A stretch of 6,316 nucleotides of DNA, from the NCBI GenBank assembly GCA_964424205.1, contig CAYRIF010000221.1, positions 1 to 6,316 on the forward strand, read 5' to 3'. The stretch comes from CAYRIF01 sp964424205 (GTDB lineage: Bacteria; Bacteroidota; Bacteroidia; Cytophagales; Cyclobacteriaceae). The translations under genes were made by a program, and so were the position numbers. The notes under the pieces were generated by a model. It saw nothing but the letters and a program-made list of their open reading frames with translations. It made no database searches and had not been told where the DNA came from. This document shows, piece after piece, positions 1 through 6,316 of the stretch (position 1 is the stretch's first letter; each line of letters starts with the position of its first letter).

Positions 1-2960
1 GTTTCATAAGTAGCTGCTAGTAACGTGTCAATTTCAAAAGCAATATTATCCTCCAAAGTAGTCTCAACAATTACGTTTTTATCAGCATCCAGTATTTGAA
101 AAATGGCACGATTTCCTTTCCAGTTGATGCCTATCTTTCCTTGGTTATCGCCATGGCAATCATTATGATGTATAACCTCCACCGTAAGGTCAAGTGGTTC
201 TAATGGCGCAATTGTAAAACTATTTTCAAAACCACCACAAGTAGGTCGTTGTGCATCAAATATTTTCACATCATAACTTCCTGGGTCAATATTTTCTGCT
301 AACAAACTATTGGCTGTGTAGTTGTTTTCTGTGATAATCAAATTCCCATCTTTATAGATTTCAATATTGAATTGCGAAGAACCTCCAGATAAGTTATCAA
401 TCAACAAATCGTTATTGGGTGGATCCAAACAATTGATGGCATCTGACAGTACTTCAGCAGTTACGGTCGTCGGCTCGGTAATTTCATAATGTTTTTCATA
501 AGGGGCGCATTGTGTTCCGCTCAAGGTAACCGGTGTAATCTCTAAGGTATAATTTCCAGGATCCAAGTTACTGATGGCAAGATCCGTAGCAGCTAGTGGC
601 ACACCATCTTTATACCATTTGGTCACATAATCAATCCCAAAATTATCTACTGTTGCCGTTAAAATTCCATCACTGGCACCATCGCATGAAATGGGTGTTT
701 CCCCAAGGGAAATGTCGAAGGCTTTGGGCTCCTTGATTTCAACTATTTGTATGGTCTCATCGTTACAGGTAGCTGATCTTTTCAGTTTCACCTCATAGCT
801 TCCTGCTGCTAAATCAGAGAAATTCCAAACACTATTTGCTTGTTCCCCTATGAGCGTTCCGTTATCGTCATAGAGCGAGACTATCCCTTCATCCGTTCCT
901 TCAAATTTTCCAGTGATGCGCCCCTCGCTAACACCTGCACATGCATTATCCACCGTACTAATTGCTGTGAGTGACAACGACTCAACAGGATTGAGTACGA
1001 TATCAAAAGTAGCGCCGTCGCAACCTTGGGCGTTTAGGTCATTGACCATTACTTTATAATTACCTGCGCCAGCCACTTGCACCGTGCCTTCGTCAGTGGT
1101 TGATTCATAACGAGACACTTCGTTGCCCTGATTATCCAGCACGCTAATGAGGTAGTTACCAGATCCACCTTTCAAATTTTGCAGTACAATCCCTGCATTG
1201 TATCCGATATTACATGCCGATGGATTAATTGTTGGCTCGTTGGCAGTGACACGATCAGGCGCAACAATGCTAATCATTGGCGATTGAATTTGAAGCACAC
1301 AATTGTCAGCCCCAGCGCGTATTTGGTCGGCTGATATTTCAACGACTTGATTTTCGCCCACTGGTAAATTATTGAGCCTAAATACTTTCAGTACTTCACC
1401 CCCGACCGACTCATCAGGCAAAGCGGTATAATCGACTGCCTGACCGCCCAATGTGAAAGCGACATTGGTCATGCCATCGATGGCTTTTAACTTAACCATC
1501 GCAGCACCCTGCCCATTAAAACAAACTGGGTTGATGGCAGTGATGGGGTTGTCAGTCGCAAGCGCTAAAGGTGGTAGCTCGGACATATCAAAGGATAGTG
1601 TTGACGAGCAAGGACTAGTAATCCCTGCATACGATATTTCCAATTGATACTTGCCTTTTGGTATCTTCTTAATGGTAACCTCGTTATTATTGAAAACAAC
1701 ATTTTCAGTGGCAATTCCAATATCTGCATTTGCCTCCGTATCAACCAAAAAGAAAGCGAGGTTATACATAGCATCCAGATTTTCCAAACTCGTACCATTC
1801 AACGGGTTTTTAGCCTGAAATGTAATTTCACCGTTAGATTGCCCATTACAAGCAGTAATCATACTAACGGGGGACGAGTTCATGTCGGGAAACCCAAGAT
1901 GTATATTATAAATACTAGATTCTTTCCAATTTGTTTCCTGCCCATTTTCGAGTATCAGTTTGCTTCTAATTCTAAAGTTAATGGTTTGATCAAGATTATT
2001 TGGGTCAAAAGCATCCAGTAAATCAGGAATCTTATCTGTTAAATCTATCCCCTCCGCCAAATAGTTATCACTGGCAAGTACAGATATCAATGGCACATAT
2101 TTTGCACCATAAACATCTACTTTCTCTTGACAACAAGGTATTGACGATCCATTAGGCTCATCACACCTTGGATTTCTATCAGGATCTTCAGGATCACCAC
2201 AATAATCAGGGTTGTCTATTTGACCCACCACGATTTGTTCGTTGTTGAAATTATACTCATAGATGATTTTCGCCACATTAATGCCAGAATTTTGGCTTTG
2301 TTCATGCAATTCAATTTTAATTTTTTCGTCAAGGCATAGAGACCTATTGGCAGAAGATCCAGAATCGTCGTCTGCTAAATTAAGGCGGGTATATATATCA
2401 GGAATTCCATTTTCAGTCGTTGACAATTTGAAATTGAAAGTGTTTTTTGGGGCTAATGTGAATTCGTAGGTGACCTCATAGCATCCTTCTGCTGCAAAGG
2501 TTTTAGTTACTTTATTACTACTATTAAAATTTAGTTCTGTTATATATGTGTATGTTTCTGTCGGCTGTGGGTATTCCATTTTGCTTGTTCCATTCCTAAC
2601 GCCATCGTTACAGTTATTAGCATCTGTGTTAGCATTTTTACCCCATTCTCCGTCAAAATATAAATGAAATTTTTCCTTACTTTTGGTAAATATGAAATTT
2701 CCAGCATAATCATTCAAAGTATAATATTGATATTGATTGGGAGTATGCAATCTAAAACAATTAAAACTATTTGGTTTTTTATCAAATTGAGATCTAATTA
2801 ATAAATAGGGCTTAAAAGTAGCATTTCCCCAACCGCAATTGCGCTTAAACCCAGTATACCTCGCATTAATTGTCCCCTCATCAATAGTTAACTGAGCTTT
2901 AGCATCATTGGCAAAAAACACTGCCATCATCACAAAAAATAGTAAGTATAGTTTTTTCAT
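1..2960 (-). CDS. Large secreted SprB-like repeat protein, N-terminal 986 codons (3' end beyond window)
   Basis: The frame is open from ATG at 2960-2958 to the left edge, so the protein exceeds 986 residues and its C-terminus is unseen. Residues 1-22 form a Sec signal peptide (MKK, hydrophobic core, cleavage after AKA before Q23). Residues 23-360 are an unrecognised N-terminal region with an early FKRNCGWGN motif (38-46) and a Cys/Asp-rich stretch (252-277). From about residue 367 there are seven diverged modules, each opening with a Cys-x-Gly-type motif (C371, C480, C583, C674, C759, C844, C935) and most closing with a Leu-x-x-Gly-x-Tyr-type strand (e.g. G720/Y722, G802/Y804, G894/Y896). The spacing is 85-109 residues. 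Motifs such as CNGQSNGEI and CDGASDGI resemble SprB repeats of Bacteroidota surface adhesins and gliding proteins. The FN3 gene lies 289 nt upstream on the same strand. A surface or secreted role, probably by type IX secretion, is inferred from family and context; no enzyme motif is visible. Confidence 0.85.
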   Translation of the reverse strand, partial: MKKLYLLFFVMMAVFFANDAKAQLTIDEGTINARYTGFKRNCGWGNATFKPYLLIRSQFDKKPNSFNCFRLHTPNQYQYYTLNDYAGNFIFTKSKEKFHLYFDGEWGKNANTDANNCNDGVRNGTSKMEYPQPTETYTYITELNFNSSNKVTKTFAAEGCYEVTYEFTLAPKNTFNFKLSTTENGIPDIYTRLNLADDDSGSSANRSLCLDEKIKIELHEQSQNSGINVAKIIYEYNFNNEQIVVGQIDNPDYCGDPEDPDRNPRCDEPNGSSIPCCQEKVDVYGAKYVPLISVLASDNYLAEGIDLTDKIPDLLDAFDPNNLDQTINFRIRSKLILENGQETNWKESSIYNIHLGFPDMNSSPVSMITACNGQSNGEITFQAKNPLNGTSLENLDAMYNLAFFLVDTEANADIGIATENVVFNNNEVTIKKIPKGKYQLEISYAGITSPCSSTLSFDMSELPPLALATDNPITAINPVCFNGQGAAMVKLKAIDGMTNVAFTLGGQAVDYTALPDESVGGEVLKVFRLNNLPVGENQVVEISADQIRAGADNCVLQIQSPMISIVAPDRVTANEPTINPSACNIGYNAGIVLQNLKGGSGNYLISVLDNQGNEVSRYESTTDEGTVQVAGAGNYKVMVNDLNAQGCDGATFDIVLNPVESLSLTAISTVDNACAGVSEGRITGKFEGTDEGIVSLYDDNGTLIGEQANSVWNFSDLAAGSYEVKLKRSATCNDETIQIVEIKEPKAFDISLGETPISCDGASDGILTATVDNFGIDYVTKWYKDGVPLAATDLAISNLDPGNYTLEITPVTLSGTQCAPYEKHYEITEPTTVTAEVLSDAINCLDPPNNDLLIDNLSGGSSQFNIEIYKDGNLIITENNYTANSLLAENIDPGSYDVKIFDAQRPTCGGFENSFTIAPLEPLDLTVEVIHHNDCHGDNQGKIGINWKGNRAIFQILDADKNVIVETTLEDNIAFEIDTLLAATYE

Positions 2961-2964
2961 ATAT

Positions 2965-2972
2965 CAAATCTA
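2965..2972 (-). promoter_or_regulatory. Possible Bacteroidota -7 box for the SprB-like gene
   Basis: On the minus strand this reads TAGATTTG, matching the TAnnTTTG -7 consensus of Bacteroidota sigma factor promoters. It ends only 4 nt before the ATG, so a transcript from it would be essentially leaderless. No TTG -33 element lies at the usual 17-23 nt distance, and the box is not kept in the decayed copy near 5660. It may be a chance match in AT-rich DNA. Confidence 0.25.
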
Positions 2973-3084
2973 AAAAATCATTGCTCTCTATGCGTAGAAT
3001 CTATTAATCTTGACAGATAAAAATTCAATTCCCTGCTGAATATTAGATTCCATCCTTAATATACTGACAACCCAGAAACTCCAC

Positions 3085-3119
3085 AAACCAGTATATTTAT
3101 CAAAAGGAGGCGCTGGTTT
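3085..3119. promoter_or_regulatory. Conserved inverted repeat AAACCAG-N21-CTGGTTT upstream of the SprB-like gene
   Basis: The arms AAACCAG (3085-3091) and CTGGTTT (3113-3119) are perfect inverted repeats 21 nt apart, 125-159 nt upstream of the ATG. The same arms occur at the equivalent place in the decayed copy (5791-5826). The inner arm edges (aaaccagt and cgctggttt) are also shared, while the rest of the loop has diverged. It could be a dimeric operator whose half-sites are about three helical turns apart, or an RNA hairpin in the FN3/SprB-like intergenic transcript. No U-run follows that would make it a terminator. Confidence 0.45.
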
Positions 3120-3249
3120 TAGTAAAAAATAGTATCTAAGCTGTGAATGTACGTAATTATTTGCGGAAATAAAACTCCTTTACAAAATAAAAAATGAATT
3201 ATCGTAAAATTATTACATAAAAATTCACCCACCATTGCATCAGTGGTTC

Positions 3250-5358
3250 TTAAAAATCTATTTTAACTTCATTGCTCCAGCCTAAAAAATTGCCTTCCGA
3301 ATCATTTATCTTAATTCTATATTTATAGCGGTTTGTCGCTCTTACAAAGTAATCGTTCATCTGACTTTTGTCTGCTTCCAAAATTTTGTATAAATGCCAT
3401 GACCCGCCCCCCTCAGATTTATATACTTGCCACGATTGTAAGGCAACCTTATCTCTTAGTTTTTTCCAATTTAACTGTATCTGTTTGTTTTCGGAAGATT
3501 GCAGGAATTGCAATCCGTCGTATTTTTTTACTATAATTGATTTTGGCAATTCAAAAAATAGGACATCGCTCAGGGCGTCATTTCCGCTGTGGTCTATTGC
3601 CATCAGCTGAACGGAAATTTTGGCACCTTCAACGGATTTTAGGTCATACTTTTCAGGGAAAGATTCGGTATTCCAATATGCTACGGTATCTGTTTTTTCA
3701 CTGGTCATATTCTTTGCCAATAGCCGATAGGATTCGATATCGCTACTAGGACTAGGTTGCAAGGAAAGCTGCACCCCCGCTGTAGAGACCAGATACTTAC
3801 TGATTACTGGTGGCACTGGTGCTATTTTATCAGGTTTCGTCAGATGCAGTATTTCAGAATAGCCCGATTGATTATAGCGTAAGTCCATGGCGATGACCTT
3901 GTAGTAAATATCAGGCGTTAGGTTATCTATAGGAATTGGATAGGCAAAGCTATTTTGCGCAATCACATCTTTGGTCACCTCTACCCAAGTACCGCTAGGT
4001 GTATTACTCGTGAAAACACGGTAGCCATACAAATCTTTTTCGGTATTGGGTTGCCAGTAGATTGATACCAATCCCTCTTCACTTATTTTTCCTGCTAAAC
4101 TATCAGGCACTGCAGGCGGGGTATTGTCTTCTAGCTGCATAAATCTCGGATGGCTCTCCGCTTTTCTGCCAGAGATATCATAAGCGGCTACTTTATAGTA
4201 ATTGCTGCCATTGGGCGTATTGTCAGTATAGTTTCCCACTGTGGGTGGGTCAGCGATGGTTTGCAAAATGGCATAGGGCCCTTCAATATTTGCTGCCTTC
4301 AGAATTTCTAACTTTTTAGCGGTAGGCGCTTGGTCAAAAGACCAGTTCAACCGAACAGATTTTTGTTGGTCATTAATCAGGGTATCAATGATAGGCGCAT
4401 ACATGCCGTCAAACAACTCCTTTCCTTGCACCTTAATCGTTTCCGAAAAAGGACCTTTATCGCCAAAAGCATCTATTCCTTGGATACGATACTGATAAGT
4501 CACATTATTTTGTGCCAATGAATCTACTATTTCCATCCACTGTGTTGGTTTCCCTTTTGGGTCTAGGTGTACCTGCATCGGTCGGTCTAACTTAACAAAA
4601 CCGGTCTGCTCATTTTCTTTTTTCTCGATGTGATAAGCGGTATAATGTGCTTTCAAAAAAGCTACATATACTGCGATCTTCATTATTTTATCAGCAGGTA
4701 TGACTTTTACGGTTTCTATATTTGGCAGCACAGCTTTTTTGAATGTCCGTACGCTTTTCACTCCTTCTTCAATGCTATAAATATCATCGGTTTCTGCCGA
4801 CCGTATGACATATGTATATTGTGAATTTGCCTTCACTTCACTATCCGTAAATGAAATACCCAATGCCTCCGCTGCTTTTGGATCAATATCTGCCGCATAG
4901 AGTGCAAAGGCAAAGGCGCTTTGATTGCTGCTATTTTGGTCGGTTATTGCAGTGACATTGCTAGACCCACCAAAGGTCGCTTGCACTTTTTCATGAACTG
5001 TTTGGTAAGCAATGGCGATATTGTCATTGTCTTGTGCTAGCTGTTCCCAACGGGCATCTCCCTTATCCCAAGGTTTTAGCGGTGTAGGGGTCAGCAATTT
5101 CATCACTGGCTTCCCTGTTACTGGCTTCCCATTTAAAATAACCGTATAACGTTCAATGATATAGCCAGTTTTATTCAGCAGTTTCCAAGCATATGCTTCA
5201 TCTGGTGCCCATCTGAGTTTTACCACTTTGCCGTCATACTTGGTCAATACCTTAATCTGAGCATCATATTGCTGCTCCTGTGCTAGCACCGAGCCATTCA
5301 GCACAAACATTGATAGTACTATACTTAAGTTTTTAAATACGTTTATATTTATCTTCAT
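3250..5358 (-). CDS. Secreted multidomain fibronectin type III protein, 702 aa
   Basis: ATG at 5358 begins a Sec signal peptide (Lys-containing start, hydrophobic segment ~10-25, cleavage probably after A26 in VLAQ). There is no lipobox cysteine, so this is not a lipoprotein. The mature chain is nearly all FN3-like beta-sandwich modules. An N-terminal FN3-like region (about 33-205) carries LRWAP (48-52) and GYIIERY (65-71) plus an insertion. Further domains lie at about 208-311, 320-408, 413-508, 510-605 and 606-702. Typical FN3 strand words recur: VRLNWS (335-340), YYKVAAYDISG, YYKVIAMD, VQLMAIDHSGN. The chain ends in GWSNEVKIDF, the last FN3 strand, so no separate type IX sorting domain is visible. 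It is followed 289 nt later by the SprB-like gene, and a decayed duplicate of its 3' end lies at 5917 onward. An extracytoplasmic binding or structural role is inferred; the exact function is unknown. Confidence 0.92.
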   Translation of the reverse strand: MKININVFKNLSIVLSMFVLNGSVLAQEQQYDAQIKVLTKYDGKVVKLRWAPDEAYAWKLLNKTGYIIERYTVILNGKPVTGKPVMKLLTPTPLKPWDKGDARWEQLAQDNDNIAIAYQTVHEKVQATFGGSSNVTAITDQNSSNQSAFAFALYAADIDPKAAEALGISFTDSEVKANSQYTYVIRSAETDDIYSIEEGVKSVRTFKKAVLPNIETVKVIPADKIMKIAVYVAFLKAHYTAYHIEKKENEQTGFVKLDRPMQVHLDPKGKPTQWMEIVDSLAQNNVTYQYRIQGIDAFGDKGPFSETIKVQGKELFDGMYAPIIDTLINDQQKSVRLNWSFDQAPTAKKLEILKAANIEGPYAILQTIADPPTVGNYTDNTPNGSNYYKVAAYDISGRKAESHPRFMQLEDNTPPAVPDSLAGKISEEGLVSIYWQPNTEKDLYGYRVFTSNTPSGTWVEVTKDVIAQNSFAYPIPIDNLTPDIYYKVIAMDLRYNQSGYSEILHLTKPDKIAPVPPVISKYLVSTAGVQLSLQPSPSSDIESYRLLAKNMTSEKTDTVAYWNTESFPEKYDLKSVEGAKISVQLMAIDHSGNDALSDVLFFELPKSIIVKKYDGLQFLQSSENKQIQLNWKKLRDKVALQSWQVYKSEGGGSWHLYKILEADKSQMNDYFVRATNRYKYRIKINDSEGNFLGWSNEVKIDF

Positions 5359-5371
5359 ACTATGTATCGCT

Positions 5372-5403
5372 CAAAGTTAAATCTTTTATGCAAGCCCCTC
5401 CAA
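5372..5403 (-). promoter_or_regulatory. Bacteroidota-type promoter for the FN3 gene
   Basis: On the minus strand TTG (5403-5401), then 21 nt, then TAACTTTG (5379-5372). This agrees with the TTG / TAnnTTTG elements known for Bacteroidota promoters and their usual 17-23 nt spacing. Only 13 nt separate the -7 box from the ATG at 5358, so the 5' leader would be just a few nucleotides. No Shine-Dalgarno sequence is present, as is common in the phylum. The surrounding 5359-5510 spacer holds nothing else recognisable. Confidence 0.6.
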
Positions 5404-5510
5404 TATGTTGTATTTTAATCTTTCTTTTCTATAACACCAGTAACCCTTATTTTAATCTGGCTACTTTTTTTGAAAGCAATAAATACGTACTTCTTTCCCC
5501 TGCTACCTAG

Positions 5511-5655
5511 CTACGTATAGCAATTCCTCCACCACAATTACGCTTAAAACCTACAACAAACATCCATAAATCCCACATCAATAGTCAACTGCTCAGTGCT
5601 TTCATTGGCAAAAAGCAATGCTGTTACCACAAAAAAATACCTCCGATTTTTTCAC
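5511..5655 (-). pseudogene. Decayed 5' fragment of a second SprB-like gene
   Basis: This is a degenerate copy of the start of the gene at 2960. The start codon aligns as GTG (5655-5653) followed by two Lys codons. The frame is then lost through a 2-nt deletion relative to the intact copy. In the shifted frame the peptide reads LFANESTEQLTID, against FFANDAKAQLTID in the intact protein, so the end of the signal peptide and the mature start are recognisable. About 15 codons later a second shift restores FKRNCGGG, against FKRNCGWG. In-frame stops follow directly without the shift. Similarity fades near 5511, after about 45 codons, and the rest of the gene is absent: the promoter of the intact FN3 gene lies about 110 nt further on. 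It cannot encode a functional protein. Confidence 0.8.
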
Positions 5656-5916
5656 TACTATATATTTTAAAAATTCATTTCCTTACAGTCGGATTCATGC
5701 CACTTAGACCAGTAAAAATTCCATTCTTTGTGTAAATCATTCCAAAATTAACACAGCCTTGCAATATACATTGACAAAACTACATGCAACAAACCAGTCC
5801 TAACATGTGAAAAATTACGCTGGTTTGGTATAAAAAAATAGCTACTCTATAAAGGTACAAAACTATTTGCAAAATTAAAACTCTTTGTGGAAATAAAAAA
5901 ATAAACAATCGGATAA
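5521..5916 (-). repeat. Decayed copy of the duplicated spacer plus SprB-like 5' end
   Basis: This is the partner of 2821-3249. The gene-free part (5656-5916, 261 nt, against 289 nt in the intact unit) lies between the FN3 remnant's stop codon and the SprB-like remnant's GTG. It keeps the inverted repeat and the AT-rich stretch after the FN3 stop, with many substitutions and small indels. Apart from the inverted repeat it contains no gene or RNA that I can recognise. It marks the two remnants as one ancestral FN3/SprB-like cassette and not as independent debris. Confidence 0.7.
5790..5827. promoter_or_regulatory. Second copy of the conserved inverted repeat CAAACCAG-N22-CTGGTTTG
   Basis: CAAACCAG (5790-5797) and CTGGTTTG (5820-5827) form a perfect 8-bp inverted repeat 22 nt apart, 135-172 nt upstream of the decayed GTG start. 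Position and arms match the site at 3085-3119. The gene it served is a remnant, so any function here would be vestigial. The pair of sites is useful mainly as a comparison that shows which bases have been kept. Confidence 0.4.
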
Positions 5917-6200
5917 TTACAATACCGTTTTAACATCAAAATAACCTATAAATAACGCCAAGCCCTCACTGACTATATCCGTTAAAATGCGATTATAAAC
6001 CCTCAAAACTCCTTGGTTTATGTCTTCACAAACCAAAATTTATATAATTTGAAAATGAACACATCCCAAGCATGAACGAAAACCATAACTTAACGACATT
6101 GGGTGTCGGGTTGCAACTTGTAGCTTTACCCTATTTCTATACTCACTCAGATTTACAGAAAACAATTAAACTTAAAAAATTCCTGTCCCATCGCAATGCC
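5917..6200 (-). pseudogene. Decayed C-terminal part of a second FN3 gene
   Basis: Its stop codon (TAA, 5919-5917) sits where the intact FN3 gene's stop sits relative to the next gene. Upstream of the stop the peptide RILTDIVSEG...FIGYFDVKTVL aligns with RIKINDSEG...FLGWSNEVKIDF of the FN3 protein. Earlier, WDVFIF then KLYK (6068-6039) aligns with WQVYKS then HLYK. A single missing A just after KLYK (6036-6041, aaa for aaaa) breaks the frame and brings a stop at 6020-6018; restoring it gives YKIL exactly as in the intact protein. Weaker collinear similarity continues through 6085-6200 (SDVLFFEL against a GQEFFKF reading) and perhaps to the right edge. Several frames are needed, so it is not functional. 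The part below about 6075 is well supported; the rest is tentative. Confidence 0.65.
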
Positions 6201-6223
6201 CATTAACAACTCTGTCATAAAAT

Positions 6224-6291
6224 CAATTTGTACTTCGCTTCGTAGTGGGAACATTGTTGTTCATTGCTACGAAACACAAGTTACAAATTTG
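6224..6291. repeat. Long imperfect inverted repeat with a nested hairpin
   Basis: The left arm (6224-6245) and right arm (6267-6291) pair over about 19 of 25 columns, including perfect CTTCGTAG-side pairing (TTCGTAG/CTACGAA) at the inner end and TTTGTA/TACAAA at the outer end. The 21-nt loop itself contains GAACA-TTGT-TGTTC (6249-6262). This could be a small palindromic element, such as a REP- or MITE-like unit, or a chance structure in the decaying FN3 copy. No transposase gene or flanking target duplication is visible. Confidence 0.4.
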
Positions 6292-6316
6292 CACAAGTGG
6301 GATTCTAAATATAGGT

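Larger units (their letters stand above)
2821..3249 (-). repeat. Intact copy of a duplicated block: spacer plus SprB-like gene 5' end
   Basis: This stretch covers the first ~46 codons of the SprB-like gene and the whole 289-nt spacer after the FN3 stop codon. It matches 5521-5916 on the same strand and in the same order. In plus-strand spelling the shared words include cgcttaaa, tcaatagt, tcattggcaaaaa, cacaaaaaa and caaaccagt, plus an AT-rich stretch near the FN3 stop (3130-3227 against 5830-5919). Similarity is strongest in the coding part and patchy in the spacer. The spacer holds no gene; its notable content is the inverted repeat at 3085-3119. The match was made by eye and its outer limits are approximate. 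Confidence 0.75.

Noticed and set aside
1644..2021. 125-codon plus-strand open frame
   Set aside because: It lies entirely antisense to the long SprB-like gene, has no signal, motif or ribosome binding context, and the minus-strand frame is clearly the coding one.
3101..3110. AAAGGAGG on the plus strand resembling a Shine-Dalgarno sequence
   Set aside because: No plus-strand start codon or open frame follows, and the bases are not kept in the second copy of the spacer.
3219..3246. Possible terminator after the FN3 gene (CCAC/GTGG stem with a short T run on the minus strand)
   Set aside because: The stem has only four Watson-Crick pairs plus two wobble pairs, and the five T residues come several bases after it. 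The structure is not kept in the decayed spacer.
5653..5655. GTG followed by Lys-Lys as a start of a real small gene
   Set aside because: Frame is lost within a few codons and stops follow; the similarity to the intact gene runs across several frames, as expected for a remnant.
5775..5782. TAGTTTTG on the minus strand as a -7 promoter box for the SprB-like remnant
   Set aside because: It fits TAnnTTTG, but there is no TTG at the right distance and the equivalent bases in the intact spacer do not match.
5917..6039. About 40 codons open on the minus strand, ending at TAA, as a small gene
   Set aside because: There is no start codon with a sensible context, and the peptide matches the FN3 C-terminus after restoring one base, so it is pseudogene sequence.
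6094..6117. Short CGACA/TGTCG hairpin and the GTTGCAAC palindrome
   Set aside because: Too short to be meaningful alone and located within the FN3 remnant; no flanking signal supports a function.

Overview
The window looks like chromosomal DNA from a member of the Bacteroidota, probably a gliding or marine Cytophagales-type bacterium. The evidence is an AT-rich composition, start codons without Shine-Dalgarno sequences, a TTG-N21-TAnnTTTG promoter, and large secreted proteins built from FN3 and SprB-like modules. The genus cannot be fixed from the sequence alone. All recognisable coding sequence is on the minus strand, so the window reads right to left.

Layout, right to left: (i) 6316-5917 is a decayed C-terminal part of a fibronectin type III (FN3) gene. 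(ii) 5916-5656 is a gene-free spacer. (iii) 5655 to about 5511 is a frameshifted remnant of the first ~45 codons of a SprB-like gene. (iv) 5510-5359 is a short spacer carrying a good Bacteroidota promoter. (v) 5358-3250 is an intact 702-residue secreted FN3 protein. (vi) 3249-2961 is a spacer that matches spacer (ii). (vii) 2960-1 is the first 986 codons of a large secreted SprB-like repeat protein that runs off the left edge.

The main observation is that blocks (i)-(iii) are a degraded copy of blocks (v)-(vii). FN3 3' end, spacer and SprB-like 5' end occur in the same order and strand, with nearly the same spacing. The locus therefore seems to have been a tandem array of a two-gene cassette (FN3 protein followed by giant SprB-like protein). 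One copy lost the body of its SprB-like gene and decayed. Both spacers keep a perfect AAACCAG/CTGGTTT inverted repeat although the sequence between the arms has diverged, which makes it a candidate regulatory site.

Both intact gene products carry Sec signal peptides and extracellular-type beta-sandwich modules, so they probably act at or outside the outer membrane in adhesion, motility or matrix building. Whether the giant protein has a type IX secretion C-terminal domain cannot be seen, because its C-terminus lies outside the window. No RNA genes, CRISPR arrays or transposase genes were found.
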